The translations under genes and the position numbers were made by a program. A DNA stretch of 64,000 nt, from positions 16,606-80,605 of the forward strand of contig NZ_JBQKGJ010000014.1 in assembly GCF_052118845.1 (NCBI RefSeq), in the 5' to 3' direction. Each line of letters starts with the position of its first letter. Position 1 is the stretch's first letter. A model generated the notes under the pieces. The model saw only the letters and a program-made list of their open reading frames with translations, was not told the origin of the DNA and searched no databases. The stretch comes from Bilifractor sp002394235. GTDB lineage: Bacteria; Bacillota; Clostridia; Lachnospirales; Lachnospiraceae. This document shows, one piece after another, positions 1 through 8,899 of this stretch.

Positions 1-83
1 CTGTTAAATTGGGTTTTTCGGAATTGCCGGACAGGCAACCGCTCACAAATCCATAAATCATCGATACCAGAAAGGAGCAGGAG

Positions 84-440
84 ATGAAAGGACGGGTAAA
101 TTCGGAACTTGGCGAAGTCGTCATCAATCCTGATGTCATCGCTACCTATGCCGGAAGTGTCGCTGTTGAGTGCTTCGGAATCGTCGGAATGGCTGCCGTC
201 AATATGAAAGACGGCCTCGTGCGTCTTCTGAAGAAGGACAGCCTGAAGCACGGCATCAACGTAACCATAAATGCGAATAAAATCTCTCTGGAATTCCATG
301 TAATCATCGCCTACGGTGTGAGTATTTCGACCGTGGCGCAGAATCTGATCGACAGTGTAAAGTACCAGCTTGAGGAGTTTACCGGGATGAAGGTGGAGCA
401 TGTACGCATCATTGTGGAAGGCGTACGGGTAATAGACTGA
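84..440 (+). CDS. Asp23/Gls24 family protein
   Basis: This 118-residue protein has the size and pattern of the Asp23/Gls24 family (alkaline shock / envelope stress proteins). The N-terminal part reads GEVVINPDVIATYAG, followed by a beta-alpha core and the VEHVRIIVEGV ending typical of the family. Family members are cytoplasmic, some sit under the membrane, and most have no known enzymatic role. An AAGGAG ribosome site ends seven bases before the ATG. The next gene, a FakA-like kinase, starts 20 bases later; this pairing (YloU-YloV in Bacillus) is widespread in Firmicutes and supports the call. The promoter is not visible within the 83 bases available upstream. Confidence 0.88.
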   Translation: MKGRVNSELGEVVINPDVIATYAGSVAVECFGIVGMAAVNMKDGLVRLLKKDSLKHGINVTINANKISLEFHVIIAYGVSISTVAQNLIDSVKYQLEEFTGMKVEHVRIIVEGVRVID

Positions 441-460
441 TCTCTTAGGAGGATATTGTT

Positions 461-2131
461 TTGGCTGAAAATACAATTGACGCCAGTCTGTTGGCGCATA
501 TGTTTTTAACCGGCGCCCAGAATCTGGATGCCAAAAAAGATTGGATCAATGAACTAAACGTATTCCCGGTTCCCGACGGCGATACCGGTACGAACATGAC
601 GATGACGATCATGTCTGCAGTCCGGATGGTGCAGGATATCGACAGCATGAATATGAAGGATCTGTCAAAGGCGATTTCCTCCGGTTCTCTCCGGGGCGCA
701 CGAGGGAACTCCGGTGTCATTCTGTCTCAGCTTTTCCGCGGATTCACCAAGACCGTAAAGGGTTCCGATGAGATCGATATTCCCATGATTGCGGACGCCT
801 GCGAAAAAGCAGTGGAAACCGCCTATAAAGCAGTCATCAAGCCGAAGGAGGGCACCATCCTCACCGTTGCAAAGGGAATGGCGGAAATCGCCCGCAAGCT
901 TGTAGATGCGCAGATGACGCTCGACGTCTATATCAAGAATATCATTGATTATGGCAACGAGGTTCTGGCAAAGACGCCTGATATGCTCCCGGTACTCAAG
1001 GAAGCGGGCGTCGTGGATTCCGGCGGTGAGGGACTCATGACCATCCTCGAGGGTGCCTATGACGGACTCATGGGAAAGGAAGTCGATCCGGATCTCGGAA
1101 AAGCGAAGGAAAAGGCAGCGGAAGAGGAGGCAGTCGAGGAGGCCGCACCCGCGAAGCCGCGTTTCATCTACAGCGCAGAATTTATCATCAGCAGCGGGAA
1201 ATCTCTCCCGCAGGCACAGATTGATGAGCTTCGCGCCTTTCTTGTGCAGACCGGAGAGCAGGTTGTCATCATCCCCGACGCCAGGGAACTGAAGGTTCAT
1301 GTGCACACCAATGAGCCGGGCGCGGTTCTCACCAGGGCACTGACACTCGGGCAGCTGAAGACGGTCCACATCGACAACCTCATGATTGAGCATCACGAAA
1401 AGCTCATCAAGGATGCGGCAAAGGCCTCCAAGGATCAGGCGGAGGAGCTTCTCCGGAAAGCGCAGCCGGCCAAGGCGGTAGGCTTCATCGAGGTTTGTGC
1501 CGGCGACGGCTTTGAGGAAATTTTCCGGGGTCTTGGCGCCGATTACATCATCAAAGGCGGCCAGACCATGAATCCGAGCACCGAGGATGTGCTGGACGCC
1601 ATCGATCAGGTGAACGCAGAGAACATCTTCCTCTTCCCGAACAACAAGAACATCATCATGGCCGCACGCCAGGCACAGGAGCTCGTCAAGGAGAAGAACA
1701 TCATTGTCATTCCATCGAAGACGATTCCCCAGGGAATTACCGCTCTTCTCGGATATGATCCCGCGCAGAATGTGGAGTCAAATCAAACGGCAATGATGGA
1801 TGCCATCGCAAATGTCCGCACCGCAGAGGTAACTTACGCAATCCGCGATACCACGATCGATAACGTTGAAATTCACCAGGGAGACATCATGGCAGTCGGC
1901 GACGACGGAATCCTCTCCGTAGGCAAGGATATCGAGGATACCTCTCTCGCATCCGTGGAGAAGATGATGTCCGACGACGCCGAGCTTATCAGCATATATT
2001 TTGGTAAGGAATTCTCAGAAGAGAACGCGAACCGCCTTGCTCAAAAGATCACCGGGAAGTTCCCGGATGTGGACGTCGAGGTGAACAACGGCGGACAGCC
2101 TGTCTACTACTGTATCCTGTCCGTTGAGTAA
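461..2131 (+). CDS. fakA: DAK2-domain fatty acid kinase subunit, FakA/YloV-like
   Basis: The 556-residue product matches FakA/YloV in length. Residues 1-200 form the DhaL-like (DAK2) ATP-binding domain with the diagnostic PVPDGDTGTNM metal/nucleotide motif and a GARGNSGVILSQ segment. The middle part carries an acidic Glu/Ala-rich linker (about residues 205-225), and the rest is the M and C domains. In the known system FakA phosphorylates a fatty acid presented by a FakB (DegV-like) protein, feeding exogenous fatty acids into lipids. No FakB gene is in this window. The start is TTG at 461, chosen because AGGAGG lies at 447-452. It is likely cotranscribed with the Asp23 gene, and a strong terminator follows at 2187. 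Confidence 0.87.
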   Translation: MAENTIDASLLAHMFLTGAQNLDAKKDWINELNVFPVPDGDTGTNMTMTIMSAVRMVQDIDSMNMKDLSKAISSGSLRGARGNSGVILSQLFRGFTKTVKGSDEIDIPMIADACEKAVETAYKAVIKPKEGTILTVAKGMAEIARKLVDAQMTLDVYIKNIIDYGNEVLAKTPDMLPVLKEAGVVDSGGEGLMTILEGAYDGLMGKEVDPDLGKAKEKAAEEEAVEEAAPAKPRFIYSAEFIISSGKSLPQAQIDELRAFLVQTGEQVVIIPDARELKVHVHTNEPGAVLTRALTLGQLKTVHIDNLMIEHHEKLIKDAAKASKDQAEELLRKAQPAKAVGFIEVCAGDGFEEIFRGLGADYIIKGGQTMNPSTEDVLDAIDQVNAENIFLFPNNKNIIMAARQAQELVKEKNIIVIPSKTIPQGITALLGYDPAQNVESNQTAMMDAIANVRTAEVTYAIRDTTIDNVEIHQGDIMAVGDDGILSVGKDIEDTSLASVEKMMSDDAELISIYFGKEFSEENANRLAQKITGKFPDVDVEVNNGGQPVYYCILSVE

Positions 2132-2134
2132 AGT

Positions 2135-2183
2135 CGCACACGAATACTTCGCATTCGGCTGCGGCTCACTGTTCGCGTAAATC
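2135..2183 (+). repeat. Partial copy of the dispersed nested-hairpin repeat
   Basis: These 49 bases, directly after the fakA stop, are identical to the right half of the 101-bp repeats at 29922 and 35083. The half contains the CGAAT/ATTCG stem and the GTTCGCGTAAAT end. The left half, with the GAGATAAAAC hairpin, is missing here. Confidence 0.85.
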
Positions 2184-2186
2184 TAT

Positions 2187-2230
2187 GAAGCTGCCCGTCC
2201 GGTCAGAAGACCGGTGAGGCAGCTTCTTTT
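2187..2230 (+). terminator. Rho-independent terminator after fakA
   Basis: GAAGCTGCC at 2187-2195 pairs with GGCAGCTTC at 2218-2226, and an inner CCGGTC/GACCGG stem extends it. A short T-run (TTTT) follows. It separates fakA from recG, whose start is only 16 bases further on. Confidence 0.85.
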
Positions 2231-2245
2231 GCAGAGGAAGAACAT

Positions 2246-4324
2246 ATGCCATCCAGAAAAATCCCTCCCCATTCCATCCGGAACCTCAAAGGAATCGGGG
2301 AAAAGTCCGAAATCCTGTTCAACCGGGCAGGAATTTTCACCACAAATGATTTGATCCGGTATTATCCAAGAGAATATGACTCATACGAGGAGCCCGTTTC
2401 CGTCGGAGCGGCCGTCCCCGGTCAGAAAAACGCCGTCTTCGGACGGATCACCCGAAAGCCCTCGGTCCGGACATTTGGAGGAAATTCCATTACCATGGCT
2501 GTCCTCAAGGACGAGACCGGTTCTCTTCAGGTGAACTGGTTCCACATGCCGTTTCTCGCCTCCACCCTGAAGCCCGGCATGGTCTATATTTTCCGGGGGC
2601 CCGTCATAGAAAAAAGCGGCAGACGAATCATGGAGCATCCCGAGCTTTTCACACCGGCTGCTTACGATCATCTGCGGGGACAACTGCTCCCGATCTATGC
2701 ACTGACGAAGGGACTCACAAATCAGGCCATTCGAAAAGCCATGGCACAGCTTATACAGACCCGGGACCGCATCCCGGAAATCCTTCCGGAAGAAATCCGT
2801 GAACCTCTTGGTCTTGCGGAGATAAATTTTGCGCTCGATCAGATTCATTTCCCGGATTCCCGTGACAGCCTCCTCTCTGCCCGAAACCGTCTCTGCTTCG
2901 ATGAGTTCTTTTTCTTTCTTCTGGGAATCGCCCGTATGAAGGACCGGAATCGCGACAGAGTCAACCATTTTCCGATGAAGACCGTGTGGAAGACAGAGGA
3001 AGTCATCGACAGCCTTCCATATCGTCTCACCCGCGCTCAGCAGCGGGTGTGGAACGAACTGGAGAAGGATCTTGCATCGAACCGGCTGATGGAACGACTG
3101 ATTCAGGGCGATGTCGGAAGCGGAAAGACGATTCTCGCTTTTCTGGCCATGATCATGGCATTTGAAAACGGCTGGCAGAGCGCAATCATGGTTCCGACAG
3201 AGGTTCTCGCCGAGCAGCATTTCGCATCCCTCACGGCACTTCTTGAAAACAGCGGCATCGAGGACGCATGCCCCGTTCTTTTGCGCGGCAGCTGTACGGC
3301 AAGGGAAAAAAGAGAAATATACGAGAAAATCGCCTCCGGAGAGGCAAAGATGATCGTCGGCACGCACGCGCTCATCCAGGAGGCCGTCACATATCCGAAT
3401 CTAGGTCTCGTCATTACGGACGAACAGCACCGTTTCGGTGTCCGACAGCGCATGACGCTTGCCGGGAAGGGGTATCCTCCGAATGTGCTTGTCATGAGTG
3501 CCACGCCGATTCCCCGCACACTGGCGATGATCCTCTACGGGGATCTGGACATTTCCGTACTTGACGATATGCCCCGGAACCGGCTTCCCATCCGGAACTG
3601 TGTCGTCGGGACCTCCTACCGGGAGACCGCCTACCGTTTTATGGAAAAGCAGATTGAGGACGGACATCAGGTCTATATCATATGCCCCATGGTCGAGCCC
3701 AATGAGGAAATCCCCTGCGAGAATGTTACGGAATACTGCCAGAAGATACGGAAGCGTTTTGACGCCGCCATCCGGGTCGAAGCCCTCCACGGCCAGATGA
3801 AGCCGCAGCAGAAGCAGGAGATCATGAACGCCTTCGCCGCCGGGGAAATCCAGATTCTCGTCTCCACGACGGTCGTAGAGGTCGGCGTCAATGTGCCGAA
3901 TGCCACCGTGATGATGATCGAGAATGCGGAGCGTTTCGGCCTCGCCCAGCTTCACCAGCTCCGCGGCAGGGTCGGCCGGGGAAGCGCCCAGTCCTACTGT
4001 ATCTTCATGCAGGGCGATGGAAAAAAAGAGACCTCAAAGAGGCTGGAAATTCTCAACGAATCCAACGACGGGTTCTATATTGCAGAACAGGATCTAAAGC
4101 TGCGGGGACCCGGAGACCTCTTCGGCGTAAGGCAGAGCGGCATCGCGGTTTTCCAGATTGCGGACATCTACCGGGATTCCGCTATCCTGAAAGCAGCATC
4201 CCAGGCAGTAAATGACCTGCTTTCCATGGACCCGGAGCTTACTCTGCCACAGAACCGTGAGCTGAAAAAGGCCCTGGATCAGTATATCAATCGTTCGGGA
4301 ATTGCTTCCGGATTTCCCGGGTGA
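2246..4324 (+). CDS. recG: ATP-dependent DNA helicase RecG
   Basis: A 692-residue superfamily 2 helicase that reverses stalled replication forks and branch-migrates Holliday junctions. The N-terminal wedge/OB domain covers roughly residues 1-230. The helicase core has Walker A GDVGSGKT (about residue 290), the DEQH box in ITDEQHRFGVRQR, the ATPIPRT motif and the C-terminal QLRGRVGRG motif. Length is normal for Firmicutes RecG. The AGAGGAAG ribosome site lies just upstream of the ATG. It sits downstream of a strong terminator, so it needs its own promoter or read-through. Nothing unusual was seen in the motifs. Confidence 0.96.
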   Translation: MPSRKIPPHSIRNLKGIGEKSEILFNRAGIFTTNDLIRYYPREYDSYEEPVSVGAAVPGQKNAVFGRITRKPSVRTFGGNSITMAVLKDETGSLQVNWFHMPFLASTLKPGMVYIFRGPVIEKSGRRIMEHPELFTPAAYDHLRGQLLPIYALTKGLTNQAIRKAMAQLIQTRDRIPEILPEEIREPLGLAEINFALDQIHFPDSRDSLLSARNRLCFDEFFFFLLGIARMKDRNRDRVNHFPMKTVWKTEEVIDSLPYRLTRAQQRVWNELEKDLASNRLMERLIQGDVGSGKTILAFLAMIMAFENGWQSAIMVPTEVLAEQHFASLTALLENSGIEDACPVLLRGSCTAREKREIYEKIASGEAKMIVGTHALIQEAVTYPNLGLVITDEQHRFGVRQRMTLAGKGYPPNVLVMSATPIPRTLAMILYGDLDISVLDDMPRNRLPIRNCVVGTSYRETAYRFMEKQIEDGHQVYIICPMVEPNEEIPCENVTEYCQKIRKRFDAAIRVEALHGQMKPQQKQEIMNAFAAGEIQILVSTTVVEVGVNVPNATVMMIENAERFGLAQLHQLRGRVGRGSAQSYCIFMQGDGKKETSKRLEILNESNDGFYIAEQDLKLRGPGDLFGVRQSGIAVFQIADIYRDSAILKAASQAVNDLLSMDPELTLPQNRELKKALDQYINRSGIASGFPG

Positions 4325-4752
4325 AACATATTCGCATCCGGGTTCACTCGCGCGTCATTCTACGTTAACGGCCACAACACCTACCCGCGAATGGCCGGGG
4401 TTCTCTCGCGCGTCGCACGCGTGGTTCTGGGATGTTCCTTTTGTGCGAACGATCTCTGCACAAGATTCTCTCGCGCGTCGTTACCGGATCCGATTTCGAA
4501 GAGCTCTCTTTTTTTATATATAAGCGGCGCATTGCTTCGTCCTTCGCACACCTGAAATCCTTCAGGTGTGCGCAAATACGTTGTACGAAATGCCGACCGA
4601 AGCGCTTCATTCTATCATAGTTATATCCGAATCGCCGATTTTTTTCCGGTATTCTTGAAAAAATAAAGAAAAAAGAATAATATAGATAAGAATCATATTT
4701 GACCATCAAATTTTTAAACAATTATCAGTTGAGTCATTATGGAGGAGAGAAA
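4325..4752. other. 428-bp intergenic region with spaced repeats and hairpins
   Basis: No convincing gene was found. The region holds three copies of a Cys-Gly-rich 14-mer (separate entry), a perfect 11-bp hairpin at 4546-4571 (GCACACCTGAA with TTCAGGTGTGC, four-base loop), and a 35-base segment at 4531-4565 related to one at 16646-16680. Downstream of 4620 it becomes AT-rich, consistent with a promoter for the next gene, though no clear -35/-10 pair stands out. Confidence 0.6.
4343..4479 (+). repeat. Three spaced copies of a 14-bp motif
   Basis: TTCWCTCGCGCGTC occurs at 4343-4356, 4401-4414 and 4466-4479, with 58- and 65-bp spacing. The intervening DNA is not clearly conserved, so this may be a degraded tandem array with a unit of about 60 bp. 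Confidence 0.6.
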
Positions 4753-5445
4753 ATGGCAGAGGCTAAGAAGACAGCTGCTGTAGCTAAGACCGAAATGAAA
4801 AAGACACCGGAAGCAGCGAAAACGAACGTAGTTGAAAAAGTAGCGGCAAAGGTTGAGAAGAAAGCCGAGAAGGTGGAGCATAAGGTCGAACAGGCGGCAG
4901 CAGAGGTCAGAAAGACAGCCGCTGACATCAAGACTGCAGAGAAGAAGGCAGCCGACGAGATCAAAACCGCTGAGAAGAAGGCGGCATCTGATATAAAGAC
5001 TGCTGGCGCGAAGACCGCAGCTGACATTAAGACTGCAGGTGCAAAGACCGCAGCTGATATTAAAGCCGCAGAGAAGAGGACTGCCGTTGCGGCAAAAACT
5101 GCTGCAAAGAAGCCTTCAAAGGCATCCAGACCGGCAGTTCACAAAGCGGCGAAATCCGCAAAGGCTGCTGTGACAAAGGCCGCAGCCACCGTGAAGAAGG
5201 AAGCCGAGAAGGCAGTTGCCGCAAAGGAAGCACGCGCTGCCGAGGCAAAGCAGACCGTTGTTCTCCAGTACCTCGGGAAGGAGATCCCCTACAGCGAGCT
5301 TGTTGAACGCGCAGTCGATGCCTGGAAGGCAGCCGGCAAAGACGAAGCCGCTCTGAAGGAAGTCAAGGTATATGTAAAACCGGAAGAGAACAAGGCATAC
5401 TACGTACTTAATGACGGCGAAGAGATCGGCAGTTTCGACATCTGA
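4753..5445 (+). CDS. Ala/Lys-rich helical protein with C-terminal DUF6465-like domain
   Basis: A 230-residue, strongly basic protein. Residues 1-165 are almost only Ala, Lys, Glu, Thr, Val and Asp in long amphipathic helices, with an 11-residue motif of the form AADIKTAEKKA repeated about six times (residues 55-115). That composition resembles histone H1-like or LEA-like proteins. The last 65 residues form a compact conserved domain (VVLQYLGKEIPYSELVERA through NDGEEIGSFDI), which I recall as DUF6465. DNA binding or stress packing is an inference, not shown. The start is ATG 4753 because GGAGGAG lies at 4741-4747; an upstream in-frame ATG at 4699 has no ribosome site. Confidence 0.75.
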   Translation: MAEAKKTAAVAKTEMKKTPEAAKTNVVEKVAAKVEKKAEKVEHKVEQAAAEVRKTAADIKTAEKKAADEIKTAEKKAASDIKTAGAKTAADIKTAGAKTAADIKAAEKRTAVAAKTAAKKPSKASRPAVHKAAKSAKAAVTKAAATVKKEAEKAVAAKEARAAEAKQTVVLQYLGKEIPYSELVERAVDAWKAAGKDEAALKEVKVYVKPEENKAYYVLNDGEEIGSFDI

Positions 5446-5462
5446 GTTTATCACCAATTCAA

Positions 5463-5517
5463 GTGAGACCTCTAAGGGGCTTCCGCAGCGGACATCTGCT
5501 CGGCGGCCTCTTTTTGT
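5463..5517 (+). terminator. Probable terminator after the Ala/Lys-rich gene
   Basis: GAGACC near 5463 can pair with GGCCTC near 5506, with inner CCG-AGC/GCT-CGG pairing, followed by TTTTTGT. The stem is interrupted, so strength is uncertain. Confidence 0.55.
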
Positions 5518-5705
5518 AGTAAAAACCCATAATCAAAACGTTTGCAGTTGCGAAATGTTTGTGCATTTGTTATAATGTGTTTAGAATACACGGGTGCTAT
5601 ATCAGCACAACTATTTGTATATGTCCCTGCGGCACTTCACTGCTACGCAGATTTCGTGCCGCTGACAGAGATTCAGGCAGTGCAGGAAAGGGAGCATCAC
5701 AACGC

Positions 5706-6116
5706 ATGAACATTGGAATAATCGCACATAACAGCAAAAAGAGTCTGATCGAAGATTTCTGCATCGCATATAAGGGGATTCTTGCAAAGCACGAAATTTA
5801 TGCAACCGGTACAACCGGACGAAGAATTGAAGAGGTAACAAATCTTCACATTCATAAGTTTTTGGCGGGAAGCCTCGGCGGTGACAAGCAGTTTACGGAA
5901 ATGATCGAAAGAAATGACATGGATATGGTCATTTTCTTTTATAACCCGGCCATCATTGATCCGAGAGAACCGGATGTCGTCAAGATCATGAAGTGCTGTG
6001 ACCAGTATACCATCCCGATCGCAACAAATATCGCCACGGCGGAGATGCTGATCCTCGGGCTGGACCGCGGTGATCTTGACTGGAGAATTCAATATAAAGA
6101 GGCAAAGGAAGAATGA
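5706..6116 (+). CDS. mgsA: Methylglyoxal synthase, with catalytic-site His replaced by Arg
   Basis: A 136-residue protein of the MgsA family, which turns dihydroxyacetone phosphate into methylglyoxal and phosphate. Family marks are IAHNSKK near the start, the phosphate-binding ATGTTGRRIEE, the GSLGGDKQ motif whose Asp60 matches the catalytic aspartate, and IPIATNIATAE. The position of the conserved His in the PHDPDV/PHEPDV motif of the E. coli and Bacillus enzymes reads PREPDV here (Arg87). That residue helps catalysis in the E. coli enzyme, so activity may be altered. The start at 5706 was chosen because it gives the family N-terminus (MNIGIIAH). Its stop overlaps the rsmD start (ATGA), so the two are translationally coupled. 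Confidence 0.85.
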   Translation: MNIGIIAHNSKKSLIEDFCIAYKGILAKHEIYATGTTGRRIEEVTNLHIHKFLAGSLGGDKQFTEMIERNDMDMVIFFYNPAIIDPREPDVVKIMKCCDQYTIPIATNIATAEMLILGLDRGDLDWRIQYKEAKEE

Positions 6117-6676
6117 GAGTAATCGCCGGAAAATGCAGGAGTCTTCCGCTGAAGACACTTCCCGGTAAAGATACCCGCCCGACAACTGACAGGATCAAGG
6201 AAACGCTTTTCAACATACTCCAGAATGACATTCCGGGGTGCCGTTTCCTTGATCTTTTTTCAGGAAGCGGAGCAATCGGTATCGAGGCGCTGAGCCGGGG
6301 CGCGGAAAGCTGCTGTTTCGTAGACAAAAGCCGCCAGGCTGTAAGTATCATAAACGAGAATCTTCGCTTTACAAAGCTTGAGGATCAGGCAACGGTTCTT
6401 CAGATGGATGTCATGTCAGCAGTCCGTTACCTTTCCGGCCACGCGCCCTTTGACGTCGTCTTTCTGGATCCGCCGTATCTTCATGATCTGGAAAAGGAGG
6501 CACTCGAGGCGCTCCGCACCGCTTCCTGTGTGACAGGGGATACGCTTTTTGTGGTCGAGGCTTCCATCAAAAACGATTTTTCCTGGCTTGACAATTCAGG
6601 CTATACATGTATTAAATGGAAGACATACAAAACTAACGAGCACCTTTTCCTGAGGCTCGATTCAGCAGGAGAATAA
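6113..6676 (+). CDS. rsmD: 16S rRNA (guanine966-N2)-methyltransferase
   Basis: A 187-residue class I methyltransferase that modifies G966 of 16S rRNA using S-adenosylmethionine. The SAM site is FLDLFSGSGAIGIEALSRGA (about residues 43-62) and the catalytic loop is DVVFLDPPY (about residues 120-128), both as in RsmD. The N-terminus MRVIAGKCRSLPL is family-typical. It overlaps mgsA by four bases and is followed three bases later by coaD, a gene pair (rsmD-coaD) that is very common in Firmicutes. Confidence 0.94.
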   Translation: MRVIAGKCRSLPLKTLPGKDTRPTTDRIKETLFNILQNDIPGCRFLDLFSGSGAIGIEALSRGAESCCFVDKSRQAVSIINENLRFTKLEDQATVLQMDVMSAVRYLSGHAPFDVVFLDPPYLHDLEKEALEALRTASCVTGDTLFVVEASIKNDFSWLDNSGYTCIKWKTYKTNEHLFLRLDSAGE

Positions 6677-6679
6677 CAG

Positions 6680-7183
6680 ATGGTTATCGCCGTTTATCCG
6701 GGTACCTTTGATCCTGTGACCTATGGTCACCTTGATATCATTACCCGCGCGTCAAAATTATACGACAAGCTCATCATTGGGGTTTTGCACAATTCTGCAA
6801 AAACTCCGTTGTTTTCATCAAAGGAACGTGTTAATATACTTAAGAAAGCCACGAGTGGGATCCCGAATGTCGAGGTACAGGCATTCGAAGGTCTTTCTGT
6901 CGATTTCGCGAAGACCTGTCACGCAAGCGTGATTGTACGAGGGCTGCGCCTCATCACTGATTTTGAATATGAACTTCAGATGGCACAGACAAACCGCAAG
7001 CTTGCCCCCGATGTCGATACCACTTTTCTCTATACGGCACTTCAGTACTCGTATCTGAGCTCTACAACCGTGAAGGAGGTTGCTGCGTTCGGAGGCGATA
7101 TCAGCGAATTCGTGCCTCCTTTTGTGGCGGGTGAAATACACCGGAAGCTTGGTGACATCCGACGCATTCACAGCGAAGACTGA
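6680..7183 (+). CDS. coaD: Phosphopantetheine adenylyltransferase
   Basis: A 167-residue nucleotidyltransferase for the fourth step of coenzyme A synthesis: 4'-phosphopantetheine plus ATP gives dephospho-CoA. It has the T/HxGH motif as YGHLDII near residue 17, the VRGLR segment around residue 90, and the YLSSTTVKEVA motif near residue 126. Length is standard. It is the last gene of the mgsA-rsmD-coaD unit; a 146-base gap then separates it from the coiled-coil gene. Confidence 0.96.
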   Translation: MVIAVYPGTFDPVTYGHLDIITRASKLYDKLIIGVLHNSAKTPLFSSKERVNILKKATSGIPNVEVQAFEGLSVDFAKTCHASVIVRGLRLITDFEYELQMAQTNRKLAPDVDTTFLYTALQYSYLSSTTVKEVAAFGGDISEFVPPFVAGEIHRKLGDIRRIHSED

Positions 7184-7329
7184 GATCTCCGCTGAATACT
7201 TTTTTTCCGGATGATGACGCGCGCGAATTCGGAGCGGCACAGCTGAGGGGCAGTTGCCGGTCATAATCGGGCGGATTATTCTTCCGGAATTCAGATGATA
7301 CAGGTAAATTAAGGTAAGGAGTATAAATA

Positions 7330-7995
7330 ATGAGCAGCAGCAGAATTGAACAGATCATTGAGGAGATAGAAGAATATGTGGAGAACTGCCGGTATCAGCC
7401 GTTATCCACTACCAAGATCATTGTAAATAAAGAAGAGCTGGAAGAGCTTCTCCGCGAGCTTCGTCTGAAGACACCGGATGAGATTAAGAGATATCAGAAG
7501 ATCATCGGCAACAAGGATGCGATTCTTGCGGACGCGCAGTCAAAGGCGGACAATATTATCGCAGAGGCAGAGAAGAAGGCCCAGGAGCTGACTTCAGAGA
7601 CCGAGGTCATGCAGGCAGCCTACGCGCAGGCAAATGATACCGTCAATCAGGCGAATCAGCAGGCGCAGGATATTCTGGATTCCGCCCAGAATGACGCGAA
7701 CAACATCCGCTCGAGCGCGATCACTTATACTGATCAGCTTCTCGGGAATATTTCCTCGATCCTCAGCAACGCGATGGCCGAGGTCGGAGAGAAGTACAAC
7801 GATTTCTCCGGTTCCCTGCAGAGCTACTATGATCTTGTAAATCAGAACAGAAGTCAGCTTGCTCCGATGGAGGACAACAGTTCCACATCCGGCAATCCGG
7901 CGGACACTGCTCAGGAGACCGGCGGACAGACAGCATATGACGATTCCGACGACGTGGATGAGGATGATGACGCCGATTACGAGGATGAAGAGTAA
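7330..7995 (+). CDS. Coiled-coil protein with acidic tail
   Basis: A 221-residue protein I cannot assign to a characterised family. Residues 1-60 hold conserved-looking text (IEEIEEYVENCRYQPLS, ELLRELRLKTPDEI). Residues 60-175 are a long Ala/Gln/Glu helix with the hydrophobic spacing of a coiled coil, resembling V-ATPase subunit H-like or DivIVA-like annotations. The last 30 residues are very acidic (DDVDEDDDADYEDEE). Related genes often sit after coaD in Clostridia, which suggests a housekeeping, perhaps cell-envelope or division-linked role; this is inference. AAGGAG lies eight bases before the ATG and a good terminator follows. Confidence 0.7.
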   Translation: MSSSRIEQIIEEIEEYVENCRYQPLSTTKIIVNKEELEELLRELRLKTPDEIKRYQKIIGNKDAILADAQSKADNIIAEAEKKAQELTSETEVMQAAYAQANDTVNQANQQAQDILDSAQNDANNIRSSAITYTDQLLGNISSILSNAMAEVGEKYNDFSGSLQSYYDLVNQNRSQLAPMEDNSSTSGNPADTAQETGGQTAYDDSDDVDEDDDADYEDEE

Positions 7996-8010
7996 ATTTT
8001 GAACTTATCG

Positions 8011-8046
8011 CAGCTCATTCCGGAAAGGGATGGGCTGTTTTTTGTT
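8011..8046 (+). terminator. Rho-independent terminator
   Basis: CAGCTCATTCC (8011-8021) pairs with GGGATGGGCTG (8027-8037), followed by TTTTTTG. It lies only 20 bases before the next gene's start codon. Confidence 0.85.
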
Positions 8047-8065
8047 ATGAAGCAAGGTGCAGAAT

Positions 8066-8899
8066 ATGGATATCATCATGTGGCATAAGGTCCTCAGCCC
8101 CTATGTAATGGCTGTGGATGAACTGATTCTGAAATTTGATTCCCTGCGGAGAGAATTTCAGGAGCAGGGGCAGTACTGCCCGATCGAGCATGTGACCGGA
8201 CGCGTCAAAAGCATTTCCAGCATACTCGACAAGATGGCGAAGAAAAATATCCCGCCGGAAAAAATGGAAGAGCAGATAGAAGACATTGCGGGCATACGCA
8301 TCATCTGTCAGTTTACCGAGGATATCAGCAGAGTTGCCAGCCTCATCACCAGCCGGACCGACATCGAGCTGGTCGAAATCAAGGACTATATCCGCAACCA
8401 AAAGCAGAGCGGTTACCGCAGCTATCACATGGTTGTGCATTATGAGGTGAACACCATCAACGGACCGAAGAAAATTCTGGTCGAGATCCAGATCCGGACC
8501 ATGGCGATGGACTTCTGGGCTACGACGGAGCACTCTCTCCAGTACAAGTACAAAGGGCAAATCCCCGAGCGGGTCGGCAGCCGTCTGTCCAATGCCGCGG
8601 ACGCCATCATTTCTCTGGACAGCGAGATGTCTTCCGTCCGCGATGAGATCATGGACGCCCAGCTTTCCTCCAAGCTCCGCTACAATCTCGTGGAAGATAT
8701 CGTAAATACCATCGAGAGTCTCTACCGGATGACCTCGAAGCGCGAGGTTGAAAAAATTCAGGAAGAATTCTATCGGATCTATCAGTCCGGTGACGTGGAA
8801 GAGCTGGTCCGCTACCATCATCAGCTGGATCTTATCGCTCAGGCTTATCACGCCCAGAAAAACCGCGTCGATGAAGGCATAAAAATCAGTGAAGAATAA
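8066..8899 (+). CDS. Small alarmone synthetase (RelQ/YjbM-like GTP pyrophosphokinase)
   Basis: A 277-residue protein holding only the RelA/SpoT synthetase domain; there is no HD hydrolase domain before it and no TGS/ACT after it. Marks are the EDIAGIRIIC segment, the substrate motif SGYRSYH near residue 116 and the catalytic VEIQIRTMAMDFWATTEH near residue 138. Such enzymes make (p)ppGpp from ATP and GDP/GTP as a stress signal. I chose ATG 8066 because AAGGTG lies eight bases upstream; a GTG at 8057 is the alternative and would add three residues. The 3' end of the gene is duplicated downstream (see repeat entry). Confidence 0.88.
   Translation: MDIIMWHKVLSPYVMAVDELILKFDSLRREFQEQGQYCPIEHVTGRVKSISSILDKMAKKNIPPEKMEEQIEDIAGIRIICQFTEDISRVASLITSRTDIELVEIKDYIRNQKQSGYRSYHMVVHYEVNTINGPKKILVEIQIRTMAMDFWATTEHSLQYKYKGQIPERVGSRLSNAADAIISLDSEMSSVRDEIMDAQLSSKLRYNLVEDIVNTIESLYRMTSKREVEKIQEEFYRIYQSGDVEELVRYHHQLDLIAQAYHAQKNRVDEGIKISEE

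Noticed and set aside
4699..4752. A longer N-terminus for the Ala/Lys-rich protein
   Set aside because: No ribosome site before 4699, while GGAGGAG precedes ATG 4753 and the upstream text is not conserved in style.
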